A DNA stretch of 49,796 nt from a virus. Under the pieces are notes generated by a model that was given only the letters and a program-made list of their open reading frames with translations, was not told where the DNA came from and made no database searches. The stretch covers positions 1-49,796 of the IMG/VR virus record IMGVR_UViG_3300020020_000048. One strand, written 5' to 3'. This document shows, one piece after another, positions 39,279 to 46,514 of the stretch; positions within the stretch are counted from its first letter, which is position 1, and each line of letters begins with the position of its first letter. The translations under genes and the position numbers were made by a program.

Positions 39279-39710
39279 ATGCCTGAAGTCCGCGACTGGA
39301 TGACGGTCCCGGAAGCTCAGCAGGCCCTCGGGGTGAGTCGTCAGCGCGTCTACCAACTGATCGGTTGGGGACGCCTGAAGGCGACCAAGGTGGGCGCCAC
39401 CTACCGCGTCGATCGCAGCTCGGTCGAGCTACGGAACGCCGGAGGGGCACGGCTGAACTCCAGCCAGTGCGTCACCAGTACCGAGGTCGCTGACTTCTTC
39501 GGAGTCGACGTCAAGACGGTGCGGGGGTGGGTCGACCACGGTGACCTGCGTGCCCGCAAGATCAACAACCGCTTGTGCTTCAACCCGGACGACGTGGTCC
39601 GGTTCGTGCCCCCGACGTACGGGGGACCGGGCCGCCACCCGGCGCGCAAGCCGACCAGAACTCTGCGCGGTCGGGTCTACCCCCCGCCCGCAGAGCAACC
39701 GCCAACATGA
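39279..39710 (+). CDS. Double helix-turn-helix regulator (excisionase/MerR-like)
   Basis: This 143-residue protein has two similar domains. Residues about 6-50 (WMTVPEAQQALGVSRQRVYQLIGWGRLKATKVG) and about 62-108 (CVTSTEVADFFGVDVKTVRGWVDHGDLRARKINN) each have the winged helix-turn-helix pattern of excisionase and MerR N-terminal domains. The C-terminus is basic and Pro-rich. Two domains in one chain suggest binding to tandem half-sites. It is followed after 9 bp by the AAA+ gene and likely controls that unit. Confidence 0.75.
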   Translation: MPEVRDWMTVPEAQQALGVSRQRVYQLIGWGRLKATKVGATYRVDRSSVELRNAGGARLNSSQCVTSTEVADFFGVDVKTVRGWVDHGDLRARKINNRLCFNPDDVVRFVPPTYGGPGRHPARKPTRTLRGRVYPPPAEQPPT

Positions 39711-39719
39711 GAGGAACCA

Positions 39720-41162
39720 ATGCCAACGACTGAGAAGGACCTGCGCGAGCAGGCTCTGGAGAAGCTCGCCGAGATCGGCGGGAAGTTGCGGGGCGACGAG
39801 GACATCAAGCGCCAGGGGACGAAGTACATCCTCCCGGCCAACTCGACCCTCGACCAGGACATCCAGTACCTGGTGAAGCGCCGCGACGACGAAGAGAACG
39901 ACGTCACGTGGGACCGCCAGTACCCCTACCGCCCACTCGACGGGGCACGGGCGACGAAGCTGGCGATCGAGGAGTTCGCCGGGTTCGCCCTCGGGCAGAC
40001 CCTGTACTCGTTCTTCGGCAGGCAGCTGCCGCAGTTCGTGGACATCTCCACCGGACCCGGCCCCAACGACCGGGAGCAGGTGCCCCAGGGGGCCATGTCG
40101 GTGCCGGGGTTGCAGGGTCTGACGATCCACCTCACCCACGCCAAGGACGCCGAGCTGGGGCTGGTGTTCCGCATCCACGCCGAGGGGCCGCGCAAGTGGC
40201 GCCACCACGTGCAGGGGCTGTTCGACCTGATCGAGAAGCACCTGAAGACGAACTCCATCTACAAGGGCAAGGCCCTCGACGGTGGGGAGACGTTCATCGA
40301 CGTGACCTCGGTGAACCCCGAGGACGTGGTGTTCACCGAGAGCGTGCAGCGTCGCCTGGAGGGTGACGTCTGGGCGTTCATCCGCCACGAGGAGCTGCTG
40401 ACCAAGCTGGGGCACGGCGGTAAGTTCGCCGTGCTGTTCGATGGGCCGTACGGGACGGGCAAGTCGCTCGCCGCGCTGCTCACCGCGCAGATCGCCGTGC
40501 AGCACGGATGGACGTTCCTGATGTGCCGCCCGGGCAAGGACAACCTCGTCACCACACTGGAGCTGGCGCGCATGTACCAGCCCGCCGTGGTGTTCGCCGA
40601 GGACATCGACACGATGGCCGGGGCGCAGAGCGGGGCGACCATCGAACGCCACCTCGACATGCTCGACGGGATCAAGACCAAGGGCCTCAAGCTCGTGGCC
40701 GTGTTCACGACGAACCACGCCGAGGACATCCACCAGGGGATGCTGCGACCGGGTCGCATCGGTGCGGTCATCCGCATCGGAGCGATGGACCGGGAGGGCG
40801 TCGAGCGCCTCGGGCGCCGCGTCATCGGTGACGCGCTGATGGACGACACCGACTGGGACGAGGTCTGGAAGCACGTCGACGGGTACATGCCCGCCTTCGT
40901 GCGGGAGGTCTTCGACCGCTCGGTGCGCTACGCGATCACCCTCAACGACGGGGTGCTCGGGCAGATCGGGACCGAAGCGATCTGCCTCGCCGCCGACAGC
41001 CTGCGCGATCAGCACGAGCTGATGGCGGGGGCCAAGGAGGACGTGCGGACCACCGACCTGGCCACCGCGTTGGGCAACGTGGTCCAGGGCGCTGTCGATG
41101 GCGTGAGGGTGCTCGACAACGACGAGGACCAGGTGTTCACGCTGGCGGCCAACGACAGCTGA
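39720..41162 (+). CDS. AAA+ ATPase
   Basis: This 480-residue protein has Walker A GPYGTGKS (242-249), Walker B VFAEDID (291-297), sensor-1 FTTN (329-332) and arginine-finger-like residues in MLRPGRIG (341-348), consistent with a classical AAA (p97/FtsH-like or RFC-like) ATPase. The N-terminal ~230 residues are a separate region of unknown fold. Related lone AAA ATPases occur in actinophage early regions, with a role in replication or protein remodelling not known. Start ATG 39720 follows GAGAGGAACCA. Confidence 0.85.
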   Translation: MPTTEKDLREQALEKLAEIGGKLRGDEDIKRQGTKYILPANSTLDQDIQYLVKRRDDEENDVTWDRQYPYRPLDGARATKLAIEEFAGFALGQTLYSFFGRQLPQFVDISTGPGPNDREQVPQGAMSVPGLQGLTIHLTHAKDAELGLVFRIHAEGPRKWRHHVQGLFDLIEKHLKTNSIYKGKALDGGETFIDVTSVNPEDVVFTESVQRRLEGDVWAFIRHEELLTKLGHGGKFAVLFDGPYGTGKSLAALLTAQIAVQHGWTFLMCRPGKDNLVTTLELARMYQPAVVFAEDIDTMAGAQSGATIERHLDMLDGIKTKGLKLVAVFTTNHAEDIHQGMLRPGRIGAVIRIGAMDREGVERLGRRVIGDALMDDTDWDEVWKHVDGYMPAFVREVFDRSVRYAITLNDGVLGQIGTEAICLAADSLRDQHELMAGAKEDVRTTDLATALGNVVQGAVDGVRVLDNDEDQVFTLAANDS

Positions 41163-41325
41163 CGGACCGTGGGGGCGCGTGTTCGGACTCCCTCCCGCAG
41201 CGCGCGCCCCCACCCCCGTCGACGGCTGAGGTGTTGTCGGGACATCTCGCTGTCGACAAGCGGAGGGGGCGGGTGCAGTTCACGGCGCCTGCCCCCTCCG
41301 ACCCGACATCCGACGAAAGGAACCC
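41163..41325 (+). terminator. Intergenic region with three hairpins after the ATPase gene
   Basis: An 11-bp perfect stem (41169-41179 with 41203-41213) encloses 23 bases. A 6-bp TTGTCG/CGACAA stem lies at 41234-41259. A 16-bp stem with two G-U pairs (41261-41276 with 41285-41300) has an 8-base loop. The next gene's GAAAGGAAC box (41315-41323) follows. The stacked hairpins probably end the ATPase message; no U-tract is present. Confidence 0.55.
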
Positions 41326-41682
41326 ATGCCTGTCAATCCGAACCTGACCCAGGAGGAGCTGGATCACTACGCCGCGATGTACGCGGCGTGCCGTGGCCCT
41401 CTACGTCATCGCTGGGACCTGATCGTGGCGAGCAAGGAGCAGCGGCCGAGCTTCGGCACGTTGGCCCTGTTCCGCTGTGAGCGGTGCATGACGCTGCGCC
41501 ACGACATCTTCAGTCGCATCACGGGGGAGCTGATCTCCCGCTACTACGAGCACCCCGCCCACTACCGCGATGCGGGTGGGCGCAGCAGCTCCGAGTACCG
41601 CGCCATCTGGGCCGAGGTCGAGTTCGCCGAGGGGCGCTTGATGGATGCCGAGGAAGCGCCGAAGTCACGGAGGCGGTCATGA
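41326..41682 (+). CDS. Zinc-binding hypothetical protein (118 aa)
   Basis: An N-terminal helical part (TQEELDHYAAMYAACRG) is followed by HRWDLIVASKE and FRCERCMTLRHD (CxxC), then RYYEHPAHYR. The arrangement is seen in small actinophage proteins of unknown function with a single zinc site. Start ATG 41326 follows GAAAGGAACCC. It is coupled to the next gene. Confidence 0.65.
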   Translation: MPVNPNLTQEELDHYAAMYAACRGPLRHRWDLIVASKEQRPSFGTLALFRCERCMTLRHDIFSRITGELISRYYEHPAHYRDAGGRSSSEYRAIWAEVEFAEGRLMDAEEAPKSRRRS

Positions 41683-41867
41683 ACGACTGCCCGCACACCA
41701 ACGTCCACCAGCTCCACGACGCCACGACGTACCTCTGCAAGGACTGCGGCGTCGAGGGCTACCGAACCAAGACCGGGCGCATCCTCACCAACGAGGACAT
41801 CGAGGCCCTGGCCGACGAGGCCGAGCGCGGCTACGACGTGAGCGAACTGCGGCGGCGTGAGCCATGA
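41679..41867 (+). CDS. Small zinc/RHH-like protein with LTNEDIEALADEAERGYDV motif
   Basis: ATG 41679. The N-terminal MNDCPHTNVH and LCKDCGVEG give C-H...CxxC. The C-terminus (RTKTGRILTNEDIEALADEA followed by ERGYDV) matches the sequence of many short phage and antitoxin-like proteins. A DNA-binding or regulatory role is likely. It is coupled to both neighbours. Confidence 0.6.
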   Translation: MNDCPHTNVHQLHDATTYLCKDCGVEGYRTKTGRILTNEDIEALADEAERGYDVSELRRREP

Positions 41868-42178
41868 GGCGCCTGCTGCTCATCGGCGCGCTCGCGCTGG
41901 CGGCGTGCTCGGACACACCGGAGGCCGAGACGGACCTGCCCGAAGAGCAGATCGCCACCCACGACGGGGCCACCGACGTGATCCTCAACGCCGACCGGTT
42001 CCCCAACTTCGCCCACACCTGCTGGGAGAAGGACGAGGTCGCGGTGGGCTTCTGGAGCACCACCGATCGCATCGCCATCATCGTCTACAACGACTGGCTC
42101 TGCCCTGGCTCCAGCAAGGAACGGGAGATGACCGTGCTCAGCGGCAACCCGCGCGCCGTGGTGCAGGGGGGATCGTGA
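41864..42178 (+). CDS. Lipoprotein (104 aa)
   Basis: ATG 41864. Signal peptide with lipobox LAAC, then a ~85-residue domain with FPNFAHTCWEKDE, a STTDRIAIIVYND segment and LCPGSSKE; two Cys (besides the lipid Cys) probably form a disulfide. Similar FPN-AH-C lipoproteins occur in actinophages and are suspected exclusion or envelope proteins. It ends coupled to a small zinc protein. Confidence 0.7.
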   Translation: MRRLLLIGALALAACSDTPEAETDLPEEQIATHDGATDVILNADRFPNFAHTCWEKDEVAVGFWSTTDRIAIIVYNDWLCPGSSKEREMTVLSGNPRAVVQGGS

Positions 42179-42330
42179 GCCTCTACGACATGCCCGTCTG
42201 TCCGGGGTGTGGGGCGGTGGCTGAGCGGATGGGCACGCACGACCACACGTGGCTGGAGACGCTCCATGACCGCGACTGCCCGTGGATGAACGAACTGGAA
42301 AGGAACCCAGATGACGAACCCACTGCCTGA
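42175..42330 (+). CDS. Small zinc-finger-like protein (51 aa)
   Basis: GTG 42175 overlaps the upstream stop. VCPGCGAVAERMGTHDH and RDCPWMNELERN give a CxxC...H...C pattern typical of single zinc ribbons. It overlaps the next gene start by 20 bp. Confidence 0.5.
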   Translation: MSLYDMPVCPGCGAVAERMGTHDHTWLETLHDRDCPWMNELERNPDDEPTA

Positions 42331-42916
42331 TGCCAAGCAGATCGCCGAGTGGATCGGCGGCGGAGGCCAGCAGGCCTACGTCGAGGACCACGAGGTCGGC
42401 CCTGCCGTGTTCCTGGTTGGCCCCCGAGGTGAGGCGGTCGTCCTCCACCTGGGCCCGCGCTACGAGGGCGTGCACCCCTCCGATGCCTTCGGCGACCTGA
42501 TCAGCCGCGTCGGGAAGATGTACCCGTGGGCGTTCATCGGGACGGTCTCTGAGGCGTGGGTCAAGGAGGCCGACTACGACGACCGGGGCAACTACCCACG
42601 GGGGCGGATGCAGGAGCTGGCCGAGGCCGGTGACACGAGCGTGCGGACTGCCGTGCTCGCCTCGGTGTTCAACCTGCGCGACCCGCTGAACTCGCACCTG
42701 CGCAACGCCACCGTGATCCGCGAGGACCCGCTGGAGTGGACGGTCGAGGACTTGCCCGGTCCCATCTCCGGGTTCATCGCGACCGCAGTCCTCGGGGGCT
42801 ACGAGCACGCGCTGGCGCCACCAGCTGGCCTGGGACTGCCACCACTGGCGATCATCGCTGAGCTCATCACGGCCAGCGGGCTGGCCTCCACCGCGATGGT
42901 CCTGGGGGTCGAGTGA
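42311..42916 (+). CDS. Hypothetical protein (201 aa)
   Basis: ATG 42311 follows GAAAGGAACCCAG. It is an alpha/beta protein (AIFLVGPRGEAVVLHLG-like start, IGTVSEAWVKEADYDDRGNYPRG, then a hydrophobic C-terminal part). VGPRGEAVV and YPRGRMQEL segments are conserved-looking, but no family is recognised. It leads a sub-operon of coupled genes. Confidence 0.6.
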   Translation: MTNPLPDAKQIAEWIGGGGQQAYVEDHEVGPAVFLVGPRGEAVVLHLGPRYEGVHPSDAFGDLISRVGKMYPWAFIGTVSEAWVKEADYDDRGNYPRGRMQELAEAGDTSVRTAVLASVFNLRDPLNSHLRNATVIREDPLEWTVEDLPGPISGFIATAVLGGYEHALAPPAGLGLPPLAIIAELITASGLASTAMVLGVE

Positions 42917-43242
42917 TGGAGAGCAAGGAAGTCGTCGACTACATCGCCCTCGTCGTGCCCCTCGGGGTCACGCTCGATCAGCCAGGCGTGCTGGACAAGC
43001 TCGACGCGATGACCGTCGAGGCGGTCGTCAAGCAGTACGCCGACCGCAAGGCACCAGCGGGAATCCTGCTGGCCCCGGTGGAGTGGACCCTGACGTCGGA
43101 CCCGGAGATGGTGACCACCGTCCAGCCCGAGCACGACTGCGAGACGTGCCGCGACGGGAACCTCAAGGCCCAGGAGTTCCTGCGCGAGCACCCCGATCGG
43201 CAGATCGCCCTCGGGAACGTCCACTACCTGGAGCTGTGGTGA
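42916..43242 (+). CDS. Hypothetical protein (108 aa)
   Basis: ATG 42916 overlaps the upstream stop; GTG 42913 is an alternative. HDCETCRDGNLK holds a CxxC. The rest is helical (DKLDAMTVEAVVKQYADRK). No family is recognised. Confidence 0.55.
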   Translation: MESKEVVDYIALVVPLGVTLDQPGVLDKLDAMTVEAVVKQYADRKAPAGILLAPVEWTLTSDPEMVTTVQPEHDCETCRDGNLKAQEFLREHPDRQIALGNVHYLELW

Positions 43243-43403
43243 GCTACGACCCGCAGCGCTTCCCTGATGACAGCTGGCAGGAAGGGATGATCGCTCACGA
43301 GCCGATGGCTGACGGGCGGGCGTGGTGCCTGATCCCGCTGACCTTCGGCCGCGTCCGCATCGTCATCGTCGAGGACGAGTGCTCGATGGGCGAGCACTGG
43401 TGA
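43239..43403 (+). CDS. Hypothetical small protein (54 aa)
   Basis: GTG 43239 overlaps the upstream stop (GTGA). The product (VSYDPQRFPDDSWQEGMIAH, then VRIVIVEDECSMGEHW) is a short beta-rich protein. No family is recognised. Confidence 0.5.
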   Translation: MSYDPQRFPDDSWQEGMIAHEPMADGRAWCLIPLTFGRVRIVIVEDECSMGEHW

Positions 43404-43415
43404 TTCGAGGACCTC

Positions 43416-43517
43416 GTGCAGGCGGTCGTCTGCTATCACGCCGGACCTGACGTGGCGCCCACCGGATGGACGCGCCACATGTTCCCGAACGGAGAGCAGG
43501 AGTGGCCGACGAGCTGA
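43416..43517 (+). CDS. Possible 33-residue peptide
   Basis: GTG 43416 to TGA 43515 lies in a 98-bp gap and overlaps the next gene's start by 16 bp. The product (VQAVVCYHAGPDVAPTGWTR and more) has a natural composition but a weak ribosome site. It is listed because the gap is otherwise empty. Confidence 0.3.
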   Translation: MQAVVCYHAGPDVAPTGWTRHMFPNGEQEWPTS

Positions 43518-44032
43518 ACCCGCATACCTTCCGCTGGGAGCAGCTGCGCGAAGGCGAGGAGGACATCCACGATGGCCGCCTGTGGGCGGGCCTGGCGAGC
43601 TACCCAGCGCGCTTCTACCGGGAGTCAGCGGGCGACCACATCCCGAAGACCGACCCGTTCTGGGCGAGCCAGCCCGAGTTCCGCATGGAGTCGCGCCAGG
43701 CATGGGTCCACTTCGAGAACATGTGGCATCTCTCGGTGATCTGGGGCGACGCCACCTACTCGTCGAACTCGTGGAGCCTGTCGCTGCGCTACGAGAAGCT
43801 GCCGTTCATCGAGGAACCCACGATGGTCGAGGTCGGAGTGCTCCCGCCCGTCGACAATCACCTGTGGGGCGAGCCGATGGGCTACGTGGACGTGCCGATG
43901 TTCGTGCGTCTGGCCGAGCTGGTGATGCACCTGCCCACCGACATTGAGCTGCCCGAAGGCGACTGGGAGAGCGCCGAGGGGTTCTGCGACTTCCTCGTCG
44001 CCGCCGGACTGGAGAGGACGTTCAATGACTAG
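43502..44032 (+). CDS. Hypothetical protein (176 aa)
   Basis: GTG 43502 follows GGAGAGCAGG. The protein is acidic with aromatic-rich strands (FRMESRQAWVHFENMWHLSVI, SLSLRYEKLPFIEEPTMVEV) and a helical end. An in-frame upstream ATG (43466) is less likely because it lacks a ribosome site. No family is recognised. Confidence 0.55.
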   Translation: MADELNPHTFRWEQLREGEEDIHDGRLWAGLASYPARFYRESAGDHIPKTDPFWASQPEFRMESRQAWVHFENMWHLSVIWGDATYSSNSWSLSLRYEKLPFIEEPTMVEVGVLPPVDNHLWGEPMGYVDVPMFVRLAELVMHLPTDIELPEGDWESAEGFCDFLVAAGLERTFND

Positions 44033-44297
44033 GCACGTGGTCCGCGCGGACCTCACTGAGCCGGGACCGTGGTGGATCGCTCACGAGCACCCGGAGCGCA
44101 TGGTCGACCGATGGACCGTGTGGTCGTGGGACTGCGACGCGTGCATGCTCCACCTCATCGCGGCGAGCCGATCAGCAGCCTCGACCTGGTACGCCGAGGA
44201 GTTCAAGGCGCATGGCGACAAGACCTGCACCAGCGTCGCGTCCACCCTCGCCGCAGCCCGTGCATGGCGAGCCGAGCAAGGGTTGCGGGAACTGTGA
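44025..44297 (+). CDS. Hypothetical Cys/His protein (90 aa)
   Basis: ATG 44025. Holds PWWIAHEHPERMVD and WDCDACMLHLIAAS (CxxC..H), then KTCTSVASTL. A small zinc-binding fold is likely. It is coupled to the next gene by GTGA. No family is recognised. Confidence 0.55.
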   Translation: MTRHVVRADLTEPGPWWIAHEHPERMVDRWTVWSWDCDACMLHLIAASRSAASTWYAEEFKAHGDKTCTSVASTLAAARAWRAEQGLREL

Positions 44298-44524
44298 GCG
44301 ACTACGTGAACACGCCGGTCTGCGAGGCCTGCTGGATACACCGCGAGGCCACGTGGGACGAGAACGACAGCGACGTGCTGATCGGACTGCGTCTGCCGGT
44401 GCGCGTCGTCGACCTGGAGCTGGAGCAGTGCGGCTTCTGCGGCAAGCCCACCTTCATCGGCATCTTCCAGCGGGCAAAGCGCAGTGAAGCTGCGTTCTAC
44501 ATGGAAGAGCCCGAGACTCCCTGA
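44294..44524 (+). CDS. Small zinc-ribbon protein (76 aa)
   Basis: GTG 44294. VCEACWIHRE and QCGFCGKPTF are two CxxC knuckles about 38 residues apart, typical of zinc ribbons. The first knuckle is followed by a conserved-looking HREATW. It is the last small gene before the DNA-modification gene at 44543. Confidence 0.65.
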   Translation: MSDYVNTPVCEACWIHREATWDENDSDVLIGLRLPVRVVDLELEQCGFCGKPTFIGIFQRAKRSEAAFYMEEPETP

Positions 44525-44542
44525 GCGACCTACCGTGAGCTG

Positions 44543-45547
44543 ATGCCCGCTGTCGACCACTGGCGCATGTTCGCCGAGTTCTGCCGCTACGAGAAGGCGG
44601 TCGGTGGGCCGAGTCCGCACGCTGCGATGGTGGCGGGGATGATCCGTGGTCTGCCGGTGCAGGAGCAGGTCTGGCGAGTGGGCTGCTACGGGGGCGTCTA
44701 CAACACAGGCGGAGCGCTGGCGCTGTGGACGGCACTGAGCCGCGAGTCGGTGCTGGGGATGGGCGAGCCCGCGCTGCGCGGCTGGCTCAAGGAGAACTGG
44801 GAGGGCCTGCCCTTCCGCCGGGAGCGCCGCGCTGTGCGAACCCCGGAGAAGCTGGCCCGCTACCTGTACTCCTACGCCCTGTACTCGCGGGACTGGCCCG
44901 ATCGGGACTGGTGGCACGGTGCGGCCTCTCGGGCCAACTACGAGGCCGGGTGGCACGACGTGCTCAGCGTGTACGGGGTCGGCCGCTACATCGCCATCCG
45001 CATGTTGGAGCTGTTCTCCCGCTCGGGAGCGGGGACAGCCTCCTACGACATTCGCGCCCTCGACGCATGGTCACCGCGTCGCACACTCTCACTGCTCTGG
45101 CCGCATCACACGCAGATGCTCAGCCGCGACCTCTCGCGCCAGGCCGCAGCGGGCACGGAGAAGATCGCCAACACCACGCTCCAGCGCCTGCGCGATGAGT
45201 TCGGTGTCGAGCTGAGTCACTACGAGCTGCAAGTGATGACGTGCGAGTACCGCCAGTCGATCGAGAAGCGCCGCCAGTACCCCGGCCGGAGCATCGACAG
45301 TGAGGACCGCTACTTGCGCGAGATCACGCCGTACTGGGGCGCCCCCGTGGCCGAGCCTGGGTGGCGCGTGCGCCGCGAGCTGTTCCCCGAGGTATCGCTG
45401 GGTGAGCTCAACGGGTGGCAGGGCGCACGGGATGAACTGGGGACGGTGGCCGCGGTGCACGGGTACACGTGGAGCGACCTCGTCTACGACTACAAGGCCA
45501 CCACGGACCTGGCGCACCCGGCGATGCGCGTCGAGGTGCACACGTGA
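44543..45547 (+). CDS. HhH-fold amino acid:DNA transferase / aGPT-pyrophosphorylase-like protein
   Basis: This 334-residue protein starts at ATG 44543. N-terminal FAEFCRYEKAVGG and the block WRVGCYGGVYNTGGAL (44-59) are characteristic of the phage families predicted to displace an activated 5-substituent on modified bases (aGPT-pyrophosphorylase and ADDT clades). Residues about 131-158 (HDVLSVYGVGRYIAIRMLEL) are the helix-hairpin-helix of their DNA-glycosylase-like fold. It would join an amine or amino acid to a phosphorylated hydroxymethyl base. It faces a P-loop kinase and TET/JBP dioxygenase less than 2 kb away, the expected partners. The clade is by recognition, not a run search. Confidence 0.75.
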   Translation: MPAVDHWRMFAEFCRYEKAVGGPSPHAAMVAGMIRGLPVQEQVWRVGCYGGVYNTGGALALWTALSRESVLGMGEPALRGWLKENWEGLPFRRERRAVRTPEKLARYLYSYALYSRDWPDRDWWHGAASRANYEAGWHDVLSVYGVGRYIAIRMLELFSRSGAGTASYDIRALDAWSPRRTLSLLWPHHTQMLSRDLSRQAAAGTEKIANTTLQRLRDEFGVELSHYELQVMTCEYRQSIEKRRQYPGRSIDSEDRYLREITPYWGAPVAEPGWRVRRELFPEVSLGELNGWQGARDELGTVAAVHGYTWSDLVYDYKATTDLAHPAMRVEVHT

Positions 45548-46029
45548 AGACGCTGATGTACGACGTGGGCGACGGGCGCCTGTTCATCGGGCCACATCTG
45601 CTCGACGTGCCCGACGAGGCCAAGCGTGCCGCGGTCAGCGCGCGCCGGATCACGATGGTCGTGAACCTGTGGCGACGTCGCGACGACGAGTTGGCCCTGG
45701 CGGTCACTCGCTACCACCACTTGCCCCTGAGCGACGGGCTGCTCAGCGACGAGCTGTTCGCGCGCTACGACGGCATCGCCCGAGTGGCGGCGAAGCACCT
45801 CGACGAGGGCGGGAACGTGCTCGTGCAGTGCTACGGAGGACGCAACCGCAGCGGCCTGTTGGCCGGGCTCATCACGTGCTGTTGGCGCGGGGTCAGCGGA
45901 CGTGAGGCCGTGGCCGCGGTGCGCGCCGGGCGTGGTGTCTCAGCGCTGAACAACCGTCACTTCGCCACCTGGCTCGAATCGCTCCCCGCCTTCGACAGCA
46001 CGTCGGCGAACTGCTCGGCGAGCAAGTAG
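45544..46029 (+). CDS. Dual-specificity-phosphatase-like protein
   Basis: This 161-residue protein starts at GTG 45544, overlapping the transferase stop (GTGA). NVLVQCYGGRNRSGLLAG gives the CX5R loop with Cys96 and Arg102; the usual preceding His is Gln. Asp64 in PLSDGLLSD is placed for the general acid. The early LFIGPHLLDV and MVVNLW strands fit the fold. In this operon a substrate such as a phosphorylated DNA base or a nucleotide is possible, but a protein substrate cannot be excluded. Its 3' end overlaps the convergent kinase gene by 73 bp. Confidence 0.75.
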   Translation: MKTLMYDVGDGRLFIGPHLLDVPDEAKRAAVSARRITMVVNLWRRRDDELALAVTRYHHLPLSDGLLSDELFARYDGIARVAAKHLDEGGNVLVQCYGGRNRSGLLAGLITCCWRGVSGREAVAAVRAGRGVSALNNRHFATWLESLPAFDSTSANCSASK

Positions 46030-46514
46030 GCGGGCATCGTCCCGTCGAGCGTCACCACCTCGCGCCACTGCACGAGGTTGCGGACCTTGGTCGCTCGCCC
46101 CTTCCACCACGACTCGTCCTGCACGGGCCGGTTGAGCCCTCGGGCACGGACGGTGGCGCGCCAGCGCGCGTACTCCAGCGGGGTGTCGAGGTGGACGAGC
46201 GTGAGGTTGGGACAGGCGTCGAGGAACCCTGCGTTGGCGAGGCGGTCACCCTCCCCCACCAACAGCTCGCACTCGGTCTCGATCTCGCTCAGCCAGTGGA
46301 TCGCCTTGGGCTGGATGCTCATCGAGAGCGTGTCGGTGCCGCCGAAGTCGGGCCGGGGCTTGCCGATGTGCCAGAGCCCTCCGTAGCGGACGTGGGGCAC
46401 GGGCACGTCGAGCACCGGGGTCCCGAGCATCCCGGGCATCAGCATCGACACCGCTCGTTCGACCATCGTCGTCTTGCCGCTGCCGGGCAGACCGATGACG
46501 TAGACGACGTTCAT
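45957..46514 (-). CDS. P-loop kinase, candidate hydroxymethyl-base DNA kinase
   Basis: This 185-residue protein starts at ATG 46514 (MNVVYVIGLPGSGKTT), with Walker A GLPGSGKT at 8-15. A later LLVGEGDRLANAGFL and a lid-like RARGLNRPV-ESWWKGR segment fit small nucleotide-kinase-like P-loop proteins. In phages with hypermodified thymine a kinase of this size phosphorylates 5-hydroxymethyluracil in DNA to create a leaving group. Coupling to the dioxygenase (ATGA) and opposition to the transferase support that role here. A nucleotide-level kinase is the alternative. Confidence 0.75.
   Translation of the reverse strand: MNVVYVIGLPGSGKTTMVERAVSMLMPGMLGTPVLDVPVPHVRYGGLWHIGKPRPDFGGTDTLSMSIQPKAIHWLSEIETECELLVGEGDRLANAGFLDACPNLTLVHLDTPLEYARWRATVRARGLNRPVQDESWWKGRATKVRNLVQWREVVTLDGTMPAYLLAEQFADVLSKAGSDSSQVAK

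Noticed and set aside
39429-41213. A 594-residue open frame opposite the AAA+ gene
   Set aside because: The plus strand encodes intact Walker A, Walker B and sensor motifs; the opposite frame has none and is a composition shadow.
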